NCBI RefSeq assembly: GCF_011326735.1
Contig: NZ_JAANCN010000011.1
Span: forward strand, 1-64,000
DNA length: 64,000 bases
Direction of reading: 5' to 3'
Origin: Phycicoccus endophyticus
GTDB lineage: Bacteria > Actinomycetota > Actinomycetes > Actinomycetales > Dermatophilaceae
Shown piece by piece: positions 55,257-64,000 of the stretch. The number at the start of each line of letters is the position of its first letter. The stretch's first letter is position 1. The notes beneath the pieces are model-generated. The model was not told where the DNA came from. It saw only the letters and a program-made list of their open reading frames with translations, and ran no database searches. The position numbers and the translations under genes are program-made.

Positions 55257-55852
55257 CGAGAGACCTCCGTCAACATGTCGTCACGCTCCAGGTACCGGTC
55301 GCCCGTGCGCGGGCAGCGCCAGGCCCTGGGGTCGCCCGCCGGCTCGAGAGGTACCCCGGCGCGCCCGACCCACCGGATCCGGCGAGCAGGCGTCCCGGCG
55401 ACGAGGGCGAAGTCGGGTACGTCCCTGATGACGACCGCCCCCGCGGCGACCATGGCCCACCGGCCGATGACCACGGGCGCGACGCACACGGCGCGCGCAC
55501 CGATGGATGCGCCCTCACGGCAGGTGACGCCGACGGCGTCCCAGTCCTCCGACGACTTCAGCCTTCCCTCGGGCGTGATCGCGCGCGGGCGGTGGTCGTT
55601 GGTGAACACCGCTGCGGGGCCGACGAACACGCCGTCCTCCAGCAGCGCCGGCTCGTAGACGAGGGCGTAGTTCTGCAGCTTGCAGTTGTCGCCGATCCGC
55701 ACGCCCATGCCGACGTAGGCGCCGCGGCCGACGACGCACCCAGCGCCGAGCACGGCACCCTCGCGTACCTGGGCCAGGTGCCACACGGCGGAGCCGTCTC
55801 CGATCGCCGCGTCGGGGGAGACGTCGGCGGACGGCGCGACACGGACGGACAT
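55253..55852 (-). CDS. wbpD: Left-handed beta-helix N-acetyltransferase (WbpD-like)
   Basis: 199 residues. Hexapeptide repeats run from residue 8 to about 150 (APSADVSPDAAIGDGS, GAVLGAGCVVGRGAYVGMGVRIGDN, GVFVGPAAVFTNDHRPRAI). The FTNDHRPRA block is typical of sugar N-acetyltransferases of the WbpD/FdtC group. It would acetylate the 3-amino group made by the WbpE-like enzyme. It overlaps neighbours at both ends. Confidence 0.82.
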   Translation of the reverse strand: MSVRVAPSADVSPDAAIGDGSAVWHLAQVREGAVLGAGCVVGRGAYVGMGVRIGDNCKLQNYALVYEPALLEDGVFVGPAAVFTNDHRPRAITPEGRLKSSEDWDAVGVTCREGASIGARAVCVAPVVIGRWAMVAAGAVVIRDVPDFALVAGTPARRIRWVGRAGVPLEPAGDPRAWRCPRTGDRYLERDDMLTEVSR

Positions 55853-57153
55853 CAGCGGGCCACCGCCTGCCCGACGCGCAGGTATTGCGCGGTGGGGAAC
55901 CGCGCCGGGTCGACCGTCCCCCGGCCGTCGACGACTGCCCGGACCCCGGGGAAGTCGTCCTCGCCGAGGGCCGTGTATTCGTGGTGGTCGGCCTGCACCA
56001 CGACGACGTCGACAGGGCTGCCGAGATCGTAGGGCTCCCAGCCGAGGGTCCGGAGCTCGTCGTGCGAGTAGAGGGGGTCGTGCACGGCCACGTGCGCCCC
56101 CTGGGCGCGCAGGGCGTCGACCGTGGCGAACACGCCGGAGAACGCCGTCTCCTTGACCCCTCCCCGGTACGAGGCCCCGAGCACGGCGACGCGGCGTCCG
56201 GAGAGGTCGCCGCCGAGTGCGGCGGTGGCGAGGCCGACGGTGTACTCCGGCATGGCCGCGTTCGCCTCGCGGGCCGCGCGCACGACGGTGGCGTCGGGGT
56301 CGTTCCACAGGTAGAGCCGCGGGTACACGGGGATGCAGTGCCCACCGACGGCGATGCCCGGGGAGTGGATGTGGCTATACGGCTGAGAGTTGCACGCCTC
56401 GATGACGGCGTGGACGTCGATGCCGTTGGCGGCGGCGAAGCGTGCGAACTGGTTGGCCAGGCCGATGTTGACGTCGCGGTAGGTCGTCTCGGCGAGCTTC
56501 GCCATCTCCGCGGCCTCGGCCGACCCCAGGTCCCACACGCCGTTGGGCCGTGCGAGGTCGGGCCGGTCGTCGAACTCGATCACCCGCTCGTAGAACTCCA
56601 CCGCCCGGGCAGCGCCCCGGGGGGTCAGGCCGCCGACCAGCTTCGGGTAGCGGCGCAAGTCAGCGAACACGCGCCCCGTGAGCACGCGCTCGGGCGAGAA
56701 GACGACGAAGAAGTCCGTGCCCTCCGCAAGATTCGAGCCCGCCTCGAGGCGGGGCTTCCACCGCGTCCGGGTGGTTCCGACGGGAAGCGTCGTCTCGTAG
56801 ATCACCAACGTGCCGGGTCGCAGGCCGCGGGCGATGTCATCGGTGGCGGCGTCCATCCAGGCAAAGTCGGGTCGGGCCGCATCGTCGACGAAGAGCGGGA
56901 CCACGACGACGACGACGTCGCTCGCCCCCACGGCTGCGGCCGTGTCAGTGGTGGCGGATAGCACACCCGCCCCGACCGCCTGCCTCAGACGCTCGTCGAG
57001 GTCGGCTTCACCAGGGAACGGAGCCCGGCCGGCGTTGACCGATTCCACCGTCTCGGGGTCAACGTCCGCACCGAGCACCTCGTCGACCGACCGGGCGAAA
57101 TGTGTGGCTAGTGGAAGGCCAATCTTTCCAAGACCGACGACGGTGACAACCAA
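55852..57153 (-). CDS. wbpA: UDP-N-acetyl-sugar 6-dehydrogenase (WbpA/WecC-like)
   Basis: 433 residues, UDP-glucose/GDP-mannose dehydrogenase family. NAD site VVGLGKIGLPLATHFA, PLFVDDAARPDFAWMD, ETTLPVGTTRTRW, FSPERVLTGRVFADLRRYPK and the catalytic Cys in GIAVGGHCIPVYPRLY. It oxidises the C6 of UDP-GlcNAc or UDP-ManNAc to the uronate. The start is a rare TTG with AGAGGGG 7 bases before it. First gene of the four-gene nucleotide-sugar operon. The 135 bases to icd show no clear terminator. Confidence 0.85.
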   Translation of the reverse strand: MVVTVVGLGKIGLPLATHFARSVDEVLGADVDPETVESVNAGRAPFPGEADLDERLRQAVGAGVLSATTDTAAAVGASDVVVVVVPLFVDDAARPDFAWMDAATDDIARGLRPGTLVIYETTLPVGTTRTRWKPRLEAGSNLAEGTDFFVVFSPERVLTGRVFADLRRYPKLVGGLTPRGAARAVEFYERVIEFDDRPDLARPNGVWDLGSAEAAEMAKLAETTYRDVNIGLANQFARFAAANGIDVHAVIEACNSQPYSHIHSPGIAVGGHCIPVYPRLYLWNDPDATVVRAAREANAAMPEYTVGLATAALGGDLSGRRVAVLGASYRGGVKETAFSGVFATVDALRAQGAHVAVHDPLYSHDELRTLGWEPYDLGSPVDVVVVQADHHEYTALGEDDFPGVRAVVDGRGTVDPARFPTAQYLRVGQAVAR

Positions 57154-57288
57154 CGCGTACCCCTCTCGAGTCCAAAGGACGCTCGATCATCCCATCGGTG
57201 AGGAGAAACGACGGGCTGTTGGCGCCTGTGTGCAGCGCGTCTCACCCCTGTCACACAACACTCACGGAGGATCTGCGCGATGTCAGGC

Positions 57289-59553
<2,265 letters not shown>

Positions 59554-59556
59554 CAA

Positions 59557-59562
59557 ATCCTA
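59557..59562 (-). promoter_or_regulatory. -10 element TAGGAT for icd
   Basis: Minus-strand TAGGAT fits TANNNT and gives a leader of about 45 bases. Confidence 0.5.
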
Positions 59563-59679
59563 TCGGAGGTTTCGCCACTCGGGAAGTTGAGCCCCCTACC
59601 AGCGAGGTGGGCCGACACGGTGCGCGGGGGGAATGCCGGAGCACGGTCGAACTCGAAGAGGTTGTCAGGGCGCCGCCCG

Positions 59680-60170
59680 GTGTGTTGGCTCGTACGCCGT
59701 GGGACACGAGCGGGGGACCTTCGAGGAGACCGCCGACATCGCCAGGTCGGTGCTCGTCACCGGCGCCATCGTCTCGGCCCTGACCACCCACGTAATCGCG
59801 GTGCCGCGCAGTGTTCCCTTCGCCGGTGCCGCGTTCGCCCTGGTCGGCATGTTCGCAAGCCGGTTCGTCATTCGTACGTGGCGCTGGCGCGCAGCCTAGT
59901 GGACAGGAGCGTGTCGTCGTCTTCGGCGCAGGCGAGGCCGGCCGGCGGCTGACCCGCAGCCTGCACCGGGACGCCGACAGCGGCTATTTGCCGGTGGCCC
60001 TGCACAACGACGACCGCAGCCAGAGCAGGCTGCGCCTCGAGGGCATCCGGGTGCGTGGTACTCGCGGCGACACGGCGGCCGTCGCCGACAAGTACGGCGC
60101 CTCGACCCTGATCGTCGCCCTCCCCTCGCCACGGCGGCCACGATCCGCGAGCCCGAGGCCTGTCAACTGG
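59680..60170 (+). pseudogene. Remnant of a CapD/FlaA1-like nucleotide-sugar 4,6-dehydratase
   Basis: Two pieces in different frames match the middle of CapD-type membrane dehydratases. The first (to about 59898) reads GTFEETADIARSVLV, then VPRSVPFAGAAFALVGMFASRF and stops. The second (about 59900-60120) reads QERVVVFGAGEAGRRLTRSL, then LHNDDRSQSRLRLEG and YGASTLIVALPS, the CoA/NAD-binding domain. A further frame change follows. The first membrane helices and the whole epimerase catalytic domain are missing, so the gene is dead. It lies at the edge of the polysaccharide locus, where an intact copy would normally serve. Confidence 0.7.
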
Positions 60171-60176
60171 TGCTAG

Positions 60177-60440
60177 AAGCCGCCTCGACCTGGCTGCGCT
60201 CGTTCATGCGGCGCCACAGCAGTCTCGACGTGCAGGACCATCGCCCCTCGCGCACGTTTCGCGTCCCCCGCGGCGGCGGGATCGGCTGTCTGGGGGCGCC
60301 GCACCAACGTCCCCGAGGCCCTGTCGCCCGCTGGGGAGACCATCGACTCGTACCACGAGCTCTGGCACGTCGAGGCGTCCTTCGGGGATGTCCAGGACCG
60401 ACCTGCGTGCCCGGAAGATCCTCCAGCACACCCGCCCGAA
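60177..60440 (+). pseudogene. Possible remnant of a sugar transferase C-terminus
   Basis: Short pieces in two frames (FRVPRGGGIG, then GRTNVPEALSPAGETIDSYH and ELWHVEASF) resemble in order the end of bacterial priming sugar transferases. In those enzymes a Gly-rich GLTGLWQVSGR-like block is followed by an acidic stretch and a Tyr/Trp-containing ENWS block. The similarity is weak and no intact frame exists. I see no other gene between 59506 and 60639. Confidence 0.3.
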
Positions 60441-60639
60441 GCGATCGAGGCACACCCGAGCACGACCTCACCGCTCCCTGACATACCCCGGTGGCACGAG
60501 TCGGATCAGAGGACCACGCCCCCTACCCGGCCACCGACACGCCGGCGGTTGCTACACCCTCGTGGGGAAGGAGTTCCCACAGGTGTGTCAGGAGGACCAG
60601 AGGAACTCGGTGTGTGCGGCGGCTCTCATGTTCTTGGTA

Positions 60640-61677
60640 CTACCGGGGTAGCTCGGGGCCGGCGCCCCTGCTCCCACCTGCGGTGCCGTGCTCCGCAAGC
60701 TGAGGGCGACCCTCAGGCAGGGGGGCGCCGCGCCGGACAGCGCGAGATGCCACGAAGGCGGCAGCGAGCCCTAGGAACCGCGCCTTCTTGCGAACCAACG
60801 AAAACCGGTACTTCATGAGAATCCCGACGCGGCTCCACCTGCCTCGCGTGAAGGCCGCCAAAATCTCTCGGTCCTCCGTCCCATGGCGAGCAAACCTCAG
60901 CGAGTTGTACACCTGATCTTCTAAGAACCCGGAGCGCAGCATCCGCCACTTGCGCCGCATGGCTCCCAGGCCGCCCTGCGACATTCCACCGTACTGGCTG
61001 TCCGCATGAATCCGGTACTTGATCAGAGCTTCCGGGGCGGCCCATACGTTGAATCCGTCGTGCCGGGCGAGAAAGTAGATCACCCAGTCGTGCGAAATTC
61101 GACGCACGCCGCTCAAGTCCGTGTGCCGCAACACGTCTTGGAGGTGAGCAAAGAACCGTGCCGACAGGACGTACGTGCAGCCTGCACTGCCTCCACCAAA
61201 GAGATGATCGCGCGCTCGGGGCGGTCGCGCCCTGGTGACGATGCTCAACTCCGTGAGGCCCCCGTCCCATGCCACCAGGTCCGAGAAGTACAAGTCGGCG
61301 TCATTCTCCATGAGTGCATCAACCGCACGTCGTAGCTTGTGTGGGAGCCACACGTCGTCCTGGTCCGACAAAGCCAGGAAATCGTGACCACTGGGAAGCC
61401 TGGTCGTGTTGCGGAAGATGTTCAGTCCGGTACCCCCCGAATTCACGCTACTCTCGAAGATGCTGAAGGACTCCGGATGCGCCGCTGCGTACCTGGACAG
61501 CAAAGGCACCGTGCCATCGGAACTGCCGTCGTCGAAAACGTAGATGTGAACTGAAACGCCAACCTGAGCGAGCAAACTATCCAACTGCTCTTCCAGATGG
61601 TCCTGACCGTTGTAGGTCGTCAAGATCACGCCGACGCTGGGATCGGGTACTGAGCGGTGCTCGCTGTCGGCAGTCAT
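60640..61677 (-). CDS. Glycosyltransferase family 2
   Basis: 345 residues, GT-A fold. SVGVILTTYNGQDHLEEQLDSLLAQ at the N-terminus, FDDGSSDGT, the Asp-rich LALSDQDDVWLPHKL (metal/nucleotide-sugar site) and RISHDWVIYFLARHDG match rhamnosyltransferase-like GT2 enzymes. It would add a sugar to a growing extracellular polysaccharide on the inner membrane face. The last 30 residues are low complexity and may be an artefact of a changed stop. Base composition is visibly lower in G+C than in the rest of the window. Confidence 0.85.
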   Translation of the reverse strand: MTADSEHRSVPDPSVGVILTTYNGQDHLEEQLDSLLAQVGVSVHIYVFDDGSSDGTVPLLSRYAAAHPESFSIFESSVNSGGTGLNIFRNTTRLPSGHDFLALSDQDDVWLPHKLRRAVDALMENDADLYFSDLVAWDGGLTELSIVTRARPPRARDHLFGGGSAGCTYVLSARFFAHLQDVLRHTDLSGVRRISHDWVIYFLARHDGFNVWAAPEALIKYRIHADSQYGGMSQGGLGAMRRKWRMLRSGFLEDQVYNSLRFARHGTEDREILAAFTRGRWSRVGILMKYRFSLVRKKARFLGLAAAFVASRAVRRGAPLPEGRPQLAEHGTAGGSRGAGPELPR

Positions 61678-61679
61678 GT

Positions 61680-62675
61680 CTATACACCCGAGAGGACTTG
61701 GTGGAACCGGACGAAGTACACAGGTACATACACCAAAGCGAGTAGGAGCGTCACCGGAACTCGTCGCGGAATATCGATTCGCTGCGCAATGCAGGCGATC
61801 AGCACCAGCGGGAACAGGCGGGTCCCGACGACCGGGTTGATCTGATAGGCGCCCACGTAGACCCCCATGAGTACGAGGATCGGGAAGTTCTTGCGGAAGT
61901 CGATGCTGATGGCCGCAAGGACGAGGTACGTCAGGATGCTCGCGACGTATAGAAGCAGGAACGAGTCCGAGGTCCGTTGGTCAGCAGTCTGAGCGTAGTA
62001 GGACAGAGTTCCCACGATGTACTGGGCATAACTGGACTCAAGGGCAAAATACCCGACTATGGCCATGACGCCGACCGCAAGAACCTTCCCGATTGGCCGG
62101 AGGTCCTTGACTTTCATCGCGACTACGAGTGGAGCCAAAGAGGCGTGAAATAGAGGAAGCAGATAATGCGTGAGACCGAACTTACTGCGATTGCCCACCA
62201 CGAGAAAGAGAAAGCACGCGGCAACGTATGCCGCCCCTGCCTGGATCCACACCAGCGCCATGACGGGATAGAAGGTCAGGAATAGGACAACTTTGACCTG
62301 AGGGCTGACATTCGTGAGATACGCGAGCCACAGGAAGAATCCCGTTACCACGATGAAGTGCAGGTAGTAGATCAAAGCGATCTGCTGGTGAGAGTCAAGA
62401 CCATCGAGCATAAGAATGGCCTGAAACAGGACTAGTCGGTAGGGCTCGAAAAACAACTCTCTCGGAATGCTACCGACCTGCACCTGCTGAAAAGCAGCAT
62501 AGTAGGGGGAAAAGTCTCGGACCGCATCCACAGGGATCGACAGCCTGATCCCGACGGACAGAACGACGAAGACCGCGGCGAGCAGCGCCCAGGCGTTGGT
62601 CCGCTTATGAAGGGTCAGGGCGACGAACGTGACGGCGTGCAGGCCGAACCAAGCGAGCGAGACATCGTCAATCAT
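61680..62675 (-). CDS. EpsG-like polysaccharide polymerase
   Basis: 331 residues with about ten hydrophobic segments. It has the feel of EpsG/Wzy-type polymerases: a PYYAAFQQV motif near residue 60 after a loop with AVRDFS, then FLTFYPVMALVWIQAGAAYVAACFLFLVVGN and THYLLPLFHASLAPLVV. It would link repeat units at the outer membrane face. It sits between two glycosyltransferases, 2 bases upstream of one and overlapping the other by 8 bases. Codon use is A/T-richer than in the housekeeping genes. Confidence 0.72.
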   Translation of the reverse strand: MIDDVSLAWFGLHAVTFVALTLHKRTNAWALLAAVFVVLSVGIRLSIPVDAVRDFSPYYAAFQQVQVGSIPRELFFEPYRLVLFQAILMLDGLDSHQQIALIYYLHFIVVTGFFLWLAYLTNVSPQVKVVLFLTFYPVMALVWIQAGAAYVAACFLFLVVGNRSKFGLTHYLLPLFHASLAPLVVAMKVKDLRPIGKVLAVGVMAIVGYFALESSYAQYIVGTLSYYAQTADQRTSDSFLLLYVASILTYLVLAAISIDFRKNFPILVLMGVYVGAYQINPVVGTRLFPLVLIACIAQRIDIPRRVPVTLLLALVYVPVYFVRFHQVLSGV

Positions 62676-63792
62676 GACGAAGTCTCTCGAGAACAGGAGT
62701 CAATCGCTTGAGCGCTTCGGCTTGCGAGACGACATCGTAGATCTGTCGGTTGGTAACCGTGCTGACTTCTTCTAGACCGCCCAGATCGACATCCTCGCCG
62801 AACCCGTACAGGATGCCGGACTTGTTCGACCTAAAATGCTCGTCGAAGTCGCCAATTCCTTCATTCATCAGAGGCACGAGGCCTGACGCCACATAGTCGG
62901 CGACCTTGATGGGCGAAGCGATTCTCGACGAGGGTGTCGGCCGTACCACGGAGACACCAATATGTTTGTCCGCCAGCGCGCCCGGAAGGTCTTCGTACCT
63001 TACGTAGTCAACGGTGAGGCGGGCGCAGTCGATTGCCCCGAACGTTTCGCGGACCATGTCGTGAAATTTGGGAAGCGTGTATACGAACAGCTCGACGCGC
63101 TCCGGGCCCAATTGTCGCGCGGCCTGGGCGGTCACCCGCGCGACCTCGTCCATGGGGTGCCAGTAGTTGAACGTCCCGAGGTACACGATGCGCACCGGGC
63201 CATCCGTTGGCAAGAAGCTCTGTGAGCCGGTGAAGGGGAGACTTGTAGTGTTGTAGATGGTCACGTAGGTCGGCCCGTTCCCGAACACGTGCTCGTAGAA
63301 CTGCTTGAAGCGTTCCGACGTAACGATGGTGCTGCTGGAATGCCGGACGAGACGCTTCTCCACTCGTTGGAGGAGGCCGCCGACGCCTCGGGGGCGCCCC
63401 GCCTCACGCCACTCCACAGCGAATGCTCCACGCGGGTCGTAGACGTACCGAGCCTTGCGGAGCATCCCAAGGCGGCTGAGCCAGAAGAAGGCGCCCGTGG
63501 CGAAACCCCGCAGGTGATACACGGCCTGCGGATGGGAGAACCGCAAGCGAATCAACGCGATGAGGAGATTGGCATAGGAGGTCACGCCACGTCTAGAGGT
63601 CCCGAAGGACCTGACGTTCGCCCAGGATGCCTGGCTGCTGTCGGCATGAGGCATGACGCCGTTGCACAGCAACATGACATCGGTATCGAGGTCCAGCGCC
63701 TCATAGCTTTGCAGCAGCTGGGACGTGAGCAGGTGGTGACCCAAGGGGTTGTTTGCCACGAGGACGACCGGGCGCTTCGACGTGGGCTTCAT
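62668..63792 (-). CDS. Glycosyltransferase, GT4-like
   Basis: 374 residues, GT-B fold. VVLVANNPLGHHLLTSQLLQSYEAL opens the acceptor domain and RYVYDPRGAFAVEWREAG lies mid-way; VRIVYLGTFNYWHPMDEVARV opens the donor domain. The acidic PTPSSRIASPIKVADYVASGLVPL is the usual nucleotide-sugar binding block. It probably adds one sugar of the same polysaccharide. Overlaps the polymerase gene by 8 bases. Confidence 0.85.
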   Translation of the reverse strand: MKPTSKRPVVLVANNPLGHHLLTSQLLQSYEALDLDTDVMLLCNGVMPHADSSQASWANVRSFGTSRRGVTSYANLLIALIRLRFSHPQAVYHLRGFATGAFFWLSRLGMLRKARYVYDPRGAFAVEWREAGRPRGVGGLLQRVEKRLVRHSSSTIVTSERFKQFYEHVFGNGPTYVTIYNTTSLPFTGSQSFLPTDGPVRIVYLGTFNYWHPMDEVARVTAQAARQLGPERVELFVYTLPKFHDMVRETFGAIDCARLTVDYVRYEDLPGALADKHIGVSVVRPTPSSRIASPIKVADYVASGLVPLMNEGIGDFDEHFRSNKSGILYGFGEDVDLGGLEEVSTVTNRQIYDVVSQAEALKRLTPVLERLRHD

Positions 63793-63810
63793 GCAGTCGG
63801 CATCTTGTCG

Positions 63811-64000
63811 TCAAGCATCCAAGACCTGGCAATACAACTCTTTGAGGCGGTCAGTCTCCAAGGACGTATTGTGCCAGAGCAGGCTGAAGGTCCCTCTGAC
63901 AGAACGGCACGCGTCCTTCAGGGCCGCAAACTTCGCGAACGCTTGCTCTCCCTCTCCTAGCGCTAGGTAGCGCGATGCTATTACTGTCGCCTCCATGGCG
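63811..64000 (-). CDS. C-terminal end of a polysaccharide-deacetylase-like protein (partial)
   Basis: 63 residues are visible and the frame stays open at the window edge. AFAKFAALKDACRSVRGTFSLLWHNTSL resembles the C-terminus of DUF7033/polysaccharide-deacetylase proteins, which often end with a GTF-x-LLWHN-x-SL block. With so little sequence the call is tentative. It belongs to the same minus-strand polysaccharide gene run. Confidence 0.5.
   Translation of the reverse strand, partial: AMEATVIASRYLALGEGEQAFAKFAALKDACRSVRGTFSLLWHNTSLETDRLKELYCQVLDA

Overview
The window is very G+C-rich DNA with tightly packed genes, frequent GTG starts and 1-4 base start/stop overlaps. This points to an actinobacterium. 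The sucC-sucD-perM-purN-purH order, a monomeric isocitrate dehydrogenase, PspC-type sensor kinases and MtrA-like repeats fit the Micrococcales, possibly the Intrasporangiaceae; the family-level placement is inference. No rRNA, tRNA, CRISPR array or intact insertion sequence was recognised.

Layout. 1-8.5 kb: a PspC-domain protein divergent from a PspC-histidine kinase/LuxR regulator pair, a short-chain fatty acid transporter, and a run of minus-strand genes (quinone oxidoreductase, GNAT acetyltransferase, family-5 uracil-DNA glycosylase, ArfB, stand-alone LigD-type polymerase). 8.7-20.5 kb: a UvrD/PcrA helicase, a secreted M23 peptidase with an MtrA-like direct repeat, a secreted M4 metalloprotease, then the core block sucCD, perM, purN, a ZTP riboswitch and purH.

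20.5-48.6 kb is an accessory catabolic region for cyclic ureides or pyrimidines. It holds a ring-opening amidohydrolase (barbiturase/cyanuric acid hydrolase family) next to carbamate kinase, a CaiB/BaiF CoA-transferase, and hydantoinase HyuA/HyuB. A six-gene minus-strand operon follows: NCS2 permease, three subunits of a molybdenum hydroxylase, CoxG and a nitrilase-family amidase. A PucR regulator stands divergent to a DUF2877-FdrA-DUF1116 operon, a triad known from oxamate transcarbamylase. Read together these could oxidise a pyrimidine to a barbiturate, open the ring, and conserve the carbamoyl group as carbamoyl phosphate and then ATP. Set within this region are a small TetR-controlled membrane operon with two perfect 16-bp palindromes, a GH25 lysozyme, and a TetR/aldo-keto reductase/LLM-oxidoreductase unit.

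48.6-59.5 kb: a DUF418-like membrane protein, FolD, malate dehydrogenase, an aquaporin, a cupin, a four-gene operon with the WbpA-D-E-B enzyme set for a diacetamido-uronic acid nucleotide sugar, and NADP-isocitrate dehydrogenase. 59.6-64 kb: frameshifted remnants of a CapD-like dehydratase and perhaps a sugar transferase, then a visibly less G+C-rich polysaccharide locus (two glycosyltransferases, an EpsG-like polymerase, the end of a deacetylase-like gene).

At least nine genes begin exactly 6-7 bases after a TANNNT hexamer, the signature of leaderless transcription; this was used to choose several starts.
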